From the IMG/VR virus record IMGVR_UViG_3300024262_000162, positions 1 through 30,937 of that record: DNA of 30,937 nucleotides. One strand, written 5' to 3'. A program made the position numbers and the translations under genes. This stretch comes from a virus. A model generated the notes under the pieces. It had not been told where the DNA came from. It searched no databases and worked only from the letters and a program-made list of their open reading frames with translations. Below, in pieces: positions 1-6,331 of the stretch (positions are counted from its first letter, which is position 1; the number at the start of each line of letters is the position of its first letter).

Positions 1-212
1 TTTAAATAACAAGTAGTTCCGCACGCATAATGCACTATAAACAGAACATCAGTCCCATAATGTTTTGTAAAAAAAGTTACATTCTCAGCCTCCATCCCAC
101 ACATACACGTGGGGTGGACTATTCCCTTATGATGTTTTATATATTTTCCATCCAATATATTTTTTAGAAGTGTATCACAGATGCGTTTCATTTCATTGTT
201 TGAAAAAATCAT
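1..212 (-). CDS. Partial small Cys-rich protein of unknown function
   Basis: An open frame starts at an ATG at 212 on the minus strand and runs off the left edge, giving 70 codons with no stop. A GGAG ribosome site lies 7 bases before the ATG, which supports this start. The translation begins MIFSNNEMKRICDTLL and contains HPTCMCGME and later HYACGTTCY. The spaced cysteine pairs (CxC, then CxxxxC) resemble a zinc-binding knuckle, but the C-terminus is missing. It lies beyond the T-run that ends the upstream RNA unit, so it is either reached by readthrough or has its own promoter. I do not recognise the family; that it codes is fairly likely, its function is unknown. Confidence 0.6.
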   Translation of the reverse strand, partial: MIFSNNEMKRICDTLLKNILDGKYIKHHKGIVHPTCMCGMEAENVTFFTKHYGTDVLFIVHYACGTTCYL

Positions 213-245
213 GTATTACTCCAGATAAAAATTATAAATTATTTT

Positions 246-503
246 CTATTTAAAAAAATGGGCCGGATGGAGAAGAGGTTACTGGTATTGCACTGTCGAC
301 TCCACGCAAGTTGGCACCCACGCTTCTTCATCTCCCAGTTATTCTATAAACCTCTTCTCGTACCCATCCTCTAGGGCTGCGCCGGATTTATGAGATTAAT
401 CGACCATCTAGAGGGATTGTCAATTAATACTTCATTGCGGTGGGCGCAATGCTCACTGTTTCTGACATTGGTGAAGCGTGATCAATGAAACCCAATGTCA
501 GAA
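246..503 (-). ncRNA. Candidate structured RNA downstream of tRNA-Leu, ending in a terminator
   Basis: No convincing frame lies here, but the stretch is dense in perfect inverted repeats. These are an 11-bp stem (461-471 with 492-502) that abuts the tRNA 3' end, a 7-bp stem with a 5-base loop (433-439 with 445-451), a 7-bp stem (368-374 with 408-414), and a long compound stem (265-280 with 349-358 and 364-369) enclosing about 68 bases. Read on the minus strand, the last stem is followed by seven T (258 to 252), like an intrinsic terminator. Transcription from the promoter-like element at 616-637 would give tRNA-Leu followed by this RNA. I could not match it to RNase P RNA, tmRNA, a T-box or a common riboswitch. 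Strand and limits are inferred. Confidence 0.55.
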
Positions 504-590
504 TGGTAGCGGGAGCCGGAATCGAACCGGCACGGACCTGCGTCCGTCGGATTTTAAGTCCGGTGCGTCTACCTATTTCGCCATCCCGCC
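504..590 (-). tRNA. tRNA-Leu(UAA)
   Basis: The minus strand folds into a complete class II tRNA of 87 nt including an encoded CCA. The 7-bp acceptor stem closes with a G-U pair, followed by U8 and a D arm with a GGUAGA loop. The anticodon loop CUUAAAA has anticodon UAA. The long variable arm has a 5-bp stem and the T arm has a UUCGAAU loop. The long variable arm, anticodon and A discriminator all indicate leucine. The base of the anticodon stem has one C-A mismatch, so four pairs are sound. It would read UUA, a codon expected to be common in this AT-rich genome. Confidence 0.95.
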
Positions 591-615
591 ATAATATGTT
601 AACGAAAACTTCATC

Positions 616-637
616 TCATATAATGTATATATCTAGT
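616..637 (-). promoter_or_regulatory. Promoter-like element, ACTAGATATAT type, before tRNA-Leu
   Basis: The minus strand reads ACTAGATATAT, six bases, then TATGA, 25 bases before the tRNA 5' end. Nearly the same pattern, ACTA(G/C)ATATAT then 5-6 bases then TATGA, occurs on the plus strand at 11065-11085 and 30274-30295, each before a small gene. Recurrence with fixed internal spacing and consistent direction suggests a phage promoter class. The polymerase or sigma factor that would use it is unknown. Confidence 0.5.
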
Positions 638-647
638 TTGATGTGAT

Positions 648-677
648 AAAAAAAATATGGAGGGATTTCCGCCCCCC
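648..677 (-). terminator. Intrinsic terminator after the zinc-ribbon gene
   Basis: On the minus strand a six-pair G/C-rich stem (GGGGGG with CCCTCC, one G-U pair) with a 7-base loop is followed closely by eight T. It starts about 8 bases after the stop of the 57-residue gene and ends the accessory transcript before the tRNA promoter. Confidence 0.85.
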
Positions 678-684
678 ACATTTC

Positions 685-858
685 TCATTTACAAAACGGA
701 CACCGTTTTGGTTTTTCTTTTTTATTTGTAAAAAATTCCTTTTTACATTTTTTACATTTATAACAATCGAGTTCCACTTCCGCCGTTGTTTTCCACAATG
801 GTTGATGTTCCGTTTTATATTCCCAATTCCATCTATTAAAAGGCCATAAAGAAAACAT
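685..858 (-). CDS. Zinc-ribbon miniprotein (57 aa)
   Basis: A 57-residue frame starts at an ATG at 858, with GGAG 6 bases upstream, and stops just before an intrinsic terminator. The N-terminal half is rich in Trp (MFSLWPFNRWNW). The C-terminal half carries CYKCKKCKKEFFT and ends CPFCK, so CxxC pairs are separated by about 14 residues, the spacing of a one-zinc ribbon. The basic linker fits nucleic acid or protein binding, but no target can be named. It follows the radical SAM gene by 12 bases, so it is the last gene of that operon. The plus-strand frame opposite it is only a shadow. Confidence 0.8.
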   Translation of the reverse strand: MFSLWPFNRWNWEYKTEHQPLWKTTAEVELDCYKCKKCKKEFFTNKKEKPKRCPFCK

Positions 859-870
859 AATTATCTCCTT

Positions 871-1725
871 TTAAAGAATCCTTGCTCCTGGATATTCCCA
901 GTCATAAGATATTTCCCCATTAGGAAAATAAATTATTTGTCTTATCTCCTCGGGATTCTTGCTCCTGGTGAGACAATCGGAGATGCATAAATTCTGGCCC
1001 TCATAATCATAGACAGTTGAAGAGTAGGACAAAAATAAAAGTGATGTGGCTTTTGAACTAACAAATTCCTGAAGATGTGAAACTATTCTAGGGGCAATTT
1101 CATATCGTTTCCTATTTTCATGATCGCTATATCCGGCAGGAAATTTAACTGGTCTCCATGTCAGCTGATCAACCGTACAAGCTTTGGAGAATTTTACAAG
1201 GTTATCCATTTCCTGGGTGGTGTCGATCATTCCACGACAGCCAACCACACTTAGTCTCACAGAAAGACCAACACTTTTTATCATTGCTATTGTCTTTGCC
1301 AGTGGTGGATATTCGCTCATGTCATTCAGCAATACTTTTTGATTTACATCATCTTTGTAGTGTGCAACAGAAAGACAGATTGTTGTCAATCCAATATTGT
1401 ATAGATCACCAAGAACTCCGTTCTCGTGCATTTTCCCTATGAGCAATCCATTCGTTTGGAGTTCTACAAGAGGGAAATGATCAGAAAGAATTTCAATGGT
1501 ATCGATCAAATCATCAATATACAATGTTGGCTCACCCTTTCCTGTTATTAGTGCAGTCGTCACACCAGCATGATATGCTATCCTGGCCGCTACATTCAAA
1601 TTTCTCAAATTCATCTTTGAGCTGCCGTCCAAATCTTTTGGGGCTGTCATTTTAGAAACACAATAAGGACATAATGCATTGCAAACATTCGTTCCCACAC
1701 ATGCTGAAAGAGTTTTAAATTTCAA
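871..1725 (-). CDS. Radical SAM domain protein (284 aa)
   Basis: The CxxxCxxC cluster motif (CNALCPYC, about residues 15-22) binds the 4Fe-4S cluster that cleaves S-adenosylmethionine. It is followed by the SAM-contacting GKGEP (about residues 63-67) and an ELQTNG strand, in the order expected of a half-barrel radical SAM enzyme. Later cysteines (CLSV, VGCRG, ACTVD, NLCISDC) could bind a second cluster, but this is uncertain. The start is a TTG at 1725: a strong GGAGG sits 4 bases before it, and the TTG overlaps the TGA stop of rtcB, so translation is coupled to the RNA ligase. That pairing hints at RNA or nucleotide modification, but the substrate cannot be named. Confidence 0.85.
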   Translation of the reverse strand: MKFKTLSACVGTNVCNALCPYCVSKMTAPKDLDGSSKMNLRNLNVAARIAYHAGVTTALITGKGEPTLYIDDLIDTIEILSDHFPLVELQTNGLLIGKMHENGVLGDLYNIGLTTICLSVAHYKDDVNQKVLLNDMSEYPPLAKTIAMIKSVGLSVRLSVVGCRGMIDTTQEMDNLVKFSKACTVDQLTWRPVKFPAGYSDHENRKRYEIAPRIVSHLQEFVSSKATSLLFLSYSSTVYDYEGQNLCISDCLTRSKNPEEIRQIIYFPNGEISYDWEYPGARIL

Positions 1726-2543
1726 GATTCCTCCTTGAAATACTTTATCATTTCTTCTTTCGTTATTTTATCTTTGAGATTCCTGATAACCAACAATCTG
1801 TCCAAAACCTTTGCTGTTGGCTCTATAAGTCTTTCAATTTCAGAAGGATCTTTATAGACTCTTGGATCTTCGTCGAGGGTGGCTTCACACACAGAATCAG
1901 AATAAATATCTGCCATGGATTCTTTGAAAGTCTCCATATCAAGAGTTTTCTTGGCCTGATTACGTGATAATACCCTGCCAGCGCCATGGGGGGCTGAAAA
2001 ATTCCATTCTGGATTGCTCTTCCCATCACAGATAATCGACCCATCTTTCATAGTAAATGGGATGATCATTTTTTCTCCAACATAACTTCGTATGGCACCT
2101 TTCCTGATTATCATATCATCGAAGTCGATATAATTATGCACACTTTCAATAATATCAGATATTGGTTTTCCAAAATATTTCGAGATTTCGGATGCAATAA
2201 CATATCTGTTCAATCTCGCGTATTCTTGTGCAACTATCATATCGACCACATAATCGAACATATCTCTATCTTCTAGATATGCTAAATTATCCCAAGTGTC
2301 AATTGTTCCTTCGATTTCTTTTGCCTCTTTAATTCTTTTTCCTATTTGTGTTTTATCTGTTGTTGATCGAAGTATTTCCTCTATCTTTGTCTTCATAAGA
2401 ATATTTCGTTTATGCTTCAATCTTTTTTTAGCAACATTCATATGATGCATACAAACCATTTTTCCAAAATTCCGCGATCCTGTGTGAATAGTTGCATAGA
2501 ATTCTTCTGTTTTGAAAGACTGATTTAACTCTATAAAATGATT
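1722..2543 (-). CDS. rtcB: RtcB RNA ligase, exon 2 (catalytic C-terminal part)
   Basis: This is the second exon (273 residues) of a GTP-dependent RtcB ligase, which joins RNA 2',3'-cyclic or 3'-phosphate ends to 5'-OH ends. It begins at NHFIEL, the second half of the conserved GGGNHF motif, and supplies the Asn and metal-binding His. Further on are the metal-binding His in IHTGSR, VHN with the following IIRKGAIRS, and APHGAGR, whose His is the guanylation site in characterised RtcB proteins. The usual C-terminal Lys-Gly end is replaced by a longer charged tail. Taken alone, the frame could only start at a TTG at 2546 with no ribosome site, so it is probably made only from spliced mRNA. It overlaps the downstream radical SAM start. 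Confidence 0.93.
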   Translation of the reverse strand, partial: NHFIELNQSFKTEEFYATIHTGSRNFGKMVCMHHMNVAKKRLKHKRNILMKTKIEEILRSTTDKTQIGKRIKEAKEIEGTIDTWDNLAYLEDRDMFDYVVDMIVAQEYARLNRYVIASEISKYFGKPISDIIESVHNYIDFDDMIIRKGAIRSYVGEKMIIPFTMKDGSIICDGKSNPEWNFSAPHGAGRVLSRNQAKKTLDMETFKESMADIYSDSVCEATLDEDPRVYKDPSEIERLIEPTAKVLDRLLVIRNLKDKITKEEMIKYFKEES

Positions 2544-2744
2544 CAATTTTCTCTAGTTTCATAACTTATTGTTTCTATTTCTAGAGTTTGGACTGTCGCT
2601 TCATTTATATGGAAATGTCTTCTCGCTCAGTCTCTCACGGTGGAATAGATGAATTCCTTCCGCCCTGTCATCCCAAACAATAGGATTTCCAAGTCAATCA
2701 GAGAAGATTTCAGTTTATTTTATTTGGCCTGGAGGCAATCATTT
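2544..2744 (-). ncRNA. Small group I intron (about 201 nt) interrupting rtcB
   Basis: All pairings are on the minus strand. P1: exon UGGUGGU (2751-2745) with intron GCCUCCA (2736-2730), with U-G at the splice site and one U-U mismatch. The 8-base P1 loop (2744-2737) is perfectly complementary to the first eight bases of exon 2 (2543-2536), giving P10. P3: 2707-2701 with 2624-2618 (7 bp). P4: CUUG (2693-2690) with CAGG (2667-2664). P5: 2686-2683 with 2673-2670. P6: 2657-2653 with 2646-2642. P7: GACUG (2632-2628) with CAGUC (2595-2591). P8: 2617-2613 with 2606-2602. P9: 2586-2581 with 2556-2551. The 5' exon ends in U and the intron ends in G, as group I splicing requires. Length 201 keeps the rtcB frame. 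It encodes no homing endonuclease. Confidence 0.93.
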
Positions 2745-3266
2745 ACCACCACCAACGGTTCCAACAGAATTTAAGAATTTATCAAGACGCATTCCTATTT
2801 CTTTGCATCTTCCAACAAGCCATTTATAGCTGATATGTGGGATGTTTCTCTGTCCAAAAATTAGAGAAACTCTTTCTACCATACTATTAACATTTTTCCA
2901 TCTGAACAACTTCTCAAAATCAACAATCGGTTCTGAATGTGTGACACAACCAAAGGGGATCAATTTTCTAATTTCTTTTGGAGTTTCTTCAGATATGAAT
3001 TTGTCCATTAGGTCTGGTCCAAGGCATAAGGACATGACCGAACATCCAATATCAAAACCAATAACATTCGGAACAATCTTATCTTTCGTTAATTTCATGG
3101 TGAAACCAATACAACAACCAGATCCATTATGTATATCAGGCATAAATATTGCATCATTAGTAAATGCAATATTATTGATCATGTGATGTATTTGAGAAAT
3201 TGCTTCCGGTTCAACTGTTTCGGCGTGGACCACAGCACATGCGTATTTTCCTTCAATGTAAAACAT
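2745..3266 (-). CDS. rtcB: RtcB RNA ligase, exon 1 (N-terminal part)
   Basis: The first 174 codons of rtcB. The frame carries MPDIHNGSGCCIGF and VIGFDIGCSV, the family motifs that hold the metal-binding Asp and Cys, and ends at GTVGGG. In the family this is always followed by NHF, which here sits at the start of exon 2, 201 bases downstream. Unspliced mRNA adds one Lys and stops at the TGA at 2741-2739, giving a 175-residue fragment without the NH, IHTGSR and HGAGR residues. The spliced product is 447 residues, between typical bacterial (about 410) and archaeal (about 480) RtcB. The ATG at 3266 overlaps the TAA of the upstream gene by one base. Confidence 0.93.
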
Positions 3267-3940
3267 TAAATTTCCCCTATGTTAAATAATAAAATCAAAA
3301 CACCACCCTTTCTGGTTATGTGTGTTGATAATGTTAATAATGGGATAAGAATCTTTGACATTTCAGAAATACCAATCTCATCTTCCATTTTACACTCAAT
3401 TGTTGTTTTTCGTTCTGCTGTCTTTTTGAGACGATCATTTTCAACATCATAAGAAACAACCCCACCATTTTTTAAATCGACTAAAAAGATTTCCTGTGAT
3501 TCTGACATAAGTTTATTCAGTTTAACGATGAGGAACAATGGATAAAATGCTGCCCAATCACCAGTCTCGATTTTTGGAAGATCATTTATTATCCATTCAA
3601 TCACATCAGGGTTAGTTGGTATATAAGTTATCACAGAATGATTCGTTCCATCATTTTCATTGACAACACATTCCGATCTCACATATCCAGCAGGTGTCTC
3701 CATCTCATCAATAAATTCCAGAATTTCTTCTGAATTACTTTCATTGAATGTTAGTACTACACCTTTAACTTCACCACCAGACAAAGGAACCATAAATGGA
3801 TATGATTGATCCATATCATTGTATAGAAACAATGCGTGATCTTTTAATGTGACTTCTTTTATATCAACGACATGCTCAGATATTAAAAAATATCTACATT
3901 GTCCTGGCATCAGAGTTCCATAAACGAAAATCTTATTCAT
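3266..3940 (-). CDS. Gamma-glutamylcyclotransferase-like (AIG2/GGCT fold) protein with unknown C-terminal half
   Basis: The N-terminal 115 residues fit the GGCT/AIG2-like family: a start strand FVYGTLMPGQ, whose YGTL turn forms the substrate pocket, a VKGVV strand, and DEMETPAGYVRSE with the acidic residue at the position of the catalytic Glu followed by the usual YxR. Family members release 5-oxoproline from gamma-glutamyl peptides or amines. The remaining 110 residues (from about GDWAAFYPLF) match nothing I know and end in a hydrophobic segment. The ATG at 3940 has AGGAG upstream. The TAA stop overlaps the rtcB ATG (TAATG), so this is the leading gene of the rtcB and radical SAM operon. Activity is inferred from motifs only. 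Confidence 0.72.
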   Translation of the reverse strand: MNKIFVYGTLMPGQCRYFLISEHVVDIKEVTLKDHALFLYNDMDQSYPFMVPLSGGEVKGVVLTFNESNSEEILEFIDEMETPAGYVRSECVVNENDGTNHSVITYIPTNPDVIEWIINDLPKIETGDWAAFYPLFLIVKLNKLMSESQEIFLVDLKNGGVVSYDVENDRLKKTAERKTTIECKMEDEIGISEMSKILIPLLTLSTHITRKGGVLILLFNIGEI

Positions 3941-3956
3941 AAGTATCTCCTAAGAT

Positions 3957-3977
3957 AAAAAAAGGGGCGATGCCCCT
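3957..3977 (-). terminator. Intrinsic terminator overlapping a stop codon
   Basis: On the minus strand AGGGGC, three bases, GCCCCT then a T-run form a tight hairpin. Its first bases belong to the TAG stop of the 165-residue gene. It separates the 4-6 kb minus-strand genes from the GGCT-rtcB operon, though the next ATG is only 16 bases after the T-run, so some readthrough is likely. Confidence 0.85.
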
Positions 3978-4473
3978 ATGGTGTTACTGAAATATGTTCT
4001 TTCATTGTTTCTTCCGCTGTTCCTTCTGTAGACATATCTCTGAATTCCAATGCTAGAAATTCCCACATTTCTTTTGTTGTATGTATTAGATAGATTGTAA
4101 TACATTCAGCAAATATGTAATCATCCAGCATCATCTCAACAGAACGATTCACAATCATCTCAAATGTTTTGAAAATTGATCGATTTTGATCATCCCCAAT
4201 TCCAAGTGCTCTCCTAAACAATGTCCATGGCCAACACGAGTTTGCTCTTGACAAGCAGACGAAAAAGAGGGTTTGAAATTTCTGATTCACTATTATTTGT
4301 TCCCGTATCAGATTATAGTATTCTTTTCCTCTGCATTCTTTCCTGAGTTCCTTCATGTTTTTATACATTTTTAAAACAAATTCGCTTTCGCTCTCACCTA
4401 TTCCTAGGTGTGCATAAACTTCTCTCAGTGTTGCTTTTTCTGTTTCTGGAATTGTGAAAATGTTCTTCTGCAT
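3976..4473 (-). CDS. Unknown protein (165 aa)
   Basis: A well-formed frame with an ATG at 4473, preceded by a purine-rich AGGGGG, and a stop inside a terminator hairpin. The protein is largely helical in appearance, with charged segments (KNMKELRKECRGKEYY) and a hydrophobic middle (FQTLFFVCLSRANSCWPW) that is too polar to be a clear membrane helix. No catalytic motif or known domain could be recognised. It is the last of four closely spaced minus-strand genes with the SPL-type radical SAM protein, so a linked role is possible but unproven. Confidence 0.75.
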   Translation of the reverse strand: MQKNIFTIPETEKATLREVYAHLGIGESESEFVLKMYKNMKELRKECRGKEYYNLIREQIIVNQKFQTLFFVCLSRANSCWPWTLFRRALGIGDDQNRSIFKTFEMIVNRSVEMMLDDYIFAECITIYLIHTTKEMWEFLALEFRDMSTEGTAEETMKEHISVTP

Positions 4474-4486
4474 TCAGCGGCCCCCT

Positions 4487-4600
4487 TTAGAAATCTCCCA
4501 ACCTCGATCTTAAGTAAGCAATTTTAACCATTTGGTATATTTTCAATATCCCCATTAGAAAAATACCAACCATTGCGAAATTTTTAAAAACTTTCCTCAT
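4487..4600 (-). CDS. Single-helix membrane peptide (37 aa)
   Basis: A short frame whose ATG at 4600 overlaps the TGA of the upstream radical SAM gene (ATGA), with GGAGAGAGG just before it. The peptide starts MRKVFKNF and has one hydrophobic stretch (FAMVGIFLMGILKIY) followed by a basic end (RSRLGDF). The positive-inside pattern suggests an inner-membrane peptide. Coupling to the upstream gene and the ribosome site support expression; the function is unknown. Phage-encoded membrane peptides of this size are often lysis- or exclusion-related, which is speculation here. Confidence 0.55.
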   Translation of the reverse strand: MRKVFKNFAMVGIFLMGILKIYQMVKIAYLRSRLGDF

Positions 4601-5358
4601 CGTCCTCTCTCCTTTATTTTTATTATTGTGGATGGCAACATTTTGTTTCTCAAATCATTCTTTATGTAATAATTCGCCCCAATCCTATTTAGTATACTTA
4701 TTACTGATTCACCAAACTGGCGCCAATCAATTGTTTCCGCATGTGGATGATAATTTAAAGTTCCAATTTTAAATATATCCACAAATTCATGTGTCATTTT
4801 GATAAGTTGAAAAGTCTGTCTAGGTTCTATGACTGGCTCCATGCTTACCCATGTTTCGATGCCGGCATCGTGCATTATTTTGAGTGCTTCTATCCTCTCG
4901 CTTGGCAATGCGGCCCCTGACTCCCATTCAAGAGAATCTTTTGTTTCCATGAATGTCAATGTGGTTCCATATTTACTTAATTCTGGATTGTTAGAAAGTA
5001 GATCAATATCCTGAACACTTCTTCTCCCGCCCTTGGTTAAAATGGATACTCTTACTTCGTTTTCATGAAGAACCTTTATTATTTCTCTCGTCAATCTCAG
5101 CTGATCATTGATTGGTTGGTATGGATCTGTCACGAAACATAACTGCACCGTCTTTCCCTTGAACGCAGATGCTTCCAGTTTAACTCTCTCCAAAATGTTA
5201 TCTCTTGGAATAGGATTTTCCCATAACTCTTTTGAAATTTTAATGATATCTGGACCATAACAATATTTACAAAGATGCCCACAACCACTATATATATTGA
5301 TCGCGTGTTCCTCGTATTCTCTGGCTCTTCCAGATGTCGAATAAATGACACCCTGCAT
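4597..5358 (-). CDS. SPL-type radical SAM protein (253 aa)
   Basis: This resembles the spore photoproduct lyase (SplB) and related radical SAM proteins. The GCGHLCKYCYGP segment (about residues 25-36) has the CxxxCxxC 4Fe-4S motif in the setting typical of that family. It is followed by CFVTDPYQP, matching the family (S/C)xxTDPYxP strand, then SILTKGG and WVSMEPVIEP. Characterised SplB members repair UV-induced thymine spore photoproduct; others in the wider family are uncharacterised. At 253 residues it lacks the longer N-terminal region of Bacillus SplB. The ATG at 5358 has GGAGG 6 bases upstream, and the stop overlaps the next start. DNA or nucleotide repair is the best guess. Confidence 0.8.
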   Translation of the reverse strand: MQGVIYSTSGRAREYEEHAINIYSGCGHLCKYCYGPDIIKISKELWENPIPRDNILERVKLEASAFKGKTVQLCFVTDPYQPINDQLRLTREIIKVLHENEVRVSILTKGGRRSVQDIDLLSNNPELSKYGTTLTFMETKDSLEWESGAALPSERIEALKIMHDAGIETWVSMEPVIEPRQTFQLIKMTHEFVDIFKIGTLNYHPHAETIDWRQFGESVISILNRIGANYYIKNDLRNKMLPSTIIKIKERGR

Positions 5359-5371
5359 ATTTTCCCTCCAA

Positions 5372-5545
5372 TTACTTCAAAGTCGATATTATCTCAAGAA
5401 TATTCATTGGTAGGTGTGTTCTCTTCACACTGCTGCGGACCGCCTCCTTTGCACTACATTTGATCACTTCGATCGCACTGCTCATCACAATGACACGTTC
5501 AATAAGTACCTCTTTTGATTCTTGCTCAAGTTGTTTTTTCTCCAT
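5372..5545 (-). CDS. Unknown small helical protein (57 aa)
   Basis: A 57-codon frame fills the gap between two longer genes. The ATG at 5545 has GGAG upstream, embedded in the end of the preceding gene (TGAGGAGTG). The peptide begins MEKKQLEQESKEVLIERVIV and looks like one or two amphipathic helices with a single Cys. No family is recognised. Tight packing and a good ribosome site make it likely to be real. Confidence 0.6.
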   Translation of the reverse strand: MEKKQLEQESKEVLIERVIVMSSAIEVIKCSAKEAVRSSVKRTHLPMNILEIISTLK

Positions 5546-5558
5546 TTCTTATCACTCC

Positions 5559-6191
5559 TCATTTACCATTTTCTTCGATTTTCAGAGATGTTCCATCTGA
5601 GTTTAATTTCACATCATACTCATCTGAAGTGAGAGCGCTTATAACTCTTCTTAACATATATTCCTTTGAAAACGTATCAACTGGATGATCAAACTCAGAA
5701 ATTATTTTTTCAAATATGCCATCTTTTATTTGGAATTTCTCAAGATTTTTTCCAGTTTTATTAAACACCACAACTTCTTTAAGTTTTGCGAAATTGGTAC
5801 ATAATTGTCTGTATTCATCTATATCCATAATATCATCAACAACTTTTGCACCTTTGATTGTGAATGACATAGCAGCACTGTATTTCATCTCGACTCGATT
5901 GTGGAAAAGATGAACACAATCAGATGGTATTTCTTTATCCATCATTTTTTTACACAGAAACTGTAGGGTCTCTTTTTTCTTTTCGAATCCTTCAGCATCA
6001 TAGAATTCATTCGTTTCCGATACATTACTCCAAACAACACACCAATTATTTCTCAATGCTGCCCTGATCTTTAACTGATCTTTGTTTTGGACAAGATGAA
6101 AAATTATTCCCGTGTGTATTTTCGGAAATTCTTTTTTGAAATCCAAAATTTTCGATTCCACTTCCTTGAAAATTAATCCTATCTCACCCAC
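5559..6191 (-). CDS. Unknown protein (210 aa), GTG start preferred
   Basis: The frame is open from an ATG at 6245, but those first codons run through a terminator-like hairpin with eight T and have no ribosome site. The GTG at 6191 has GGAGG 5 bases upstream, so I take it as the start, beginning (M)GEIGLIFKEVE. The protein is mixed alpha/beta in character, with patches such as FPKIHTGIIFHLVQ and WCVVWSNVSET and several Cys and His residues without a clear metal motif. No family is recognised. It is the first gene of the leftward accessory block, divergent from the plus-strand unit beginning at 6332. Confidence 0.72.
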   Translation of the reverse strand: MGEIGLIFKEVESKILDFKKEFPKIHTGIIFHLVQNKDQLKIRAALRNNWCVVWSNVSETNEFYDAEGFEKKKETLQFLCKKMMDKEIPSDCVHLFHNRVEMKYSAAMSFTIKGAKVVDDIMDIDEYRQLCTNFAKLKEVVVFNKTGKNLEKFQIKDGIFEKIISEFDHPVDTFSKEYMLRRVISALTSDEYDVKLNSDGTSLKIEENGK

Positions 6192-6213
6192 ATCGACCTC
6201 CGTTGAAATTTTG

Positions 6214-6243
6214 AAAAAAAATAAGAAGGATGGATATCCTTCC
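6214..6243 (-). terminator. Terminator-like hairpin in the leader of the 5559-6191 gene
   Basis: The minus strand has GAAGGAT, four bases, ATCCTTC (7 bp) followed after TTA by eight T. No minus-strand gene lies just upstream. It sits between the divergent promoter region and the GTG start at 6191, so it may act as a leader attenuator or as a barrier to stray leftward transcription. Confidence 0.5.
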
Positions 6244-6294
6244 ATACACTAAACATATATATGTGTTTGTTAAAAGCAAAAAAATAAAATAGGC

Positions 6295-6310
6295 GAACAA
6301 AAATAAATAA
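6295..6310 (+). promoter_or_regulatory. Repeated element GAACAAAAATAAATAA before the plus-strand block
   Basis: The same 16 bases occur in correct orientation before the tape measure gene (30229-30244, minus strand). The first 13 occur before the 205-residue virion gene (23951-23963, minus strand), and a diverged copy lies before the gp26-like gene. Its repeated position upstream of structural genes suggests a phage-specific late promoter element; the -10 equivalent is not clear. Confidence 0.5.
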
Positions 6311-6331
6311 ATATAGGATGGTTATAGTGTG

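Noticed and set aside
643-849. A 68-codon plus-strand frame
   Set aside because: It lies antisense to the zinc-ribbon gene and its terminator, has no ribosome site, and is Phe-rich only because the opposite strand is Lys-rich.
2544-2744. An intein or an insertion sequence in rtcB
   Set aside because: The insert has stop codons in the rtcB frame, no protein and no terminal inverted repeats or target duplication.
1722-3266. rtcB as a pseudogene broken by a frameshift or stop codon
   Set aside because: The gap of 201 bases folds as a group I intron with P10 complementary to exon 2, and both halves keep all catalytic residues in a joined frame.
3957-3977. A riboswitch before the GGCT-like gene
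   Set aside because: The only structure is a short stem and T-run at the stop of the preceding gene, which is a plain terminator.
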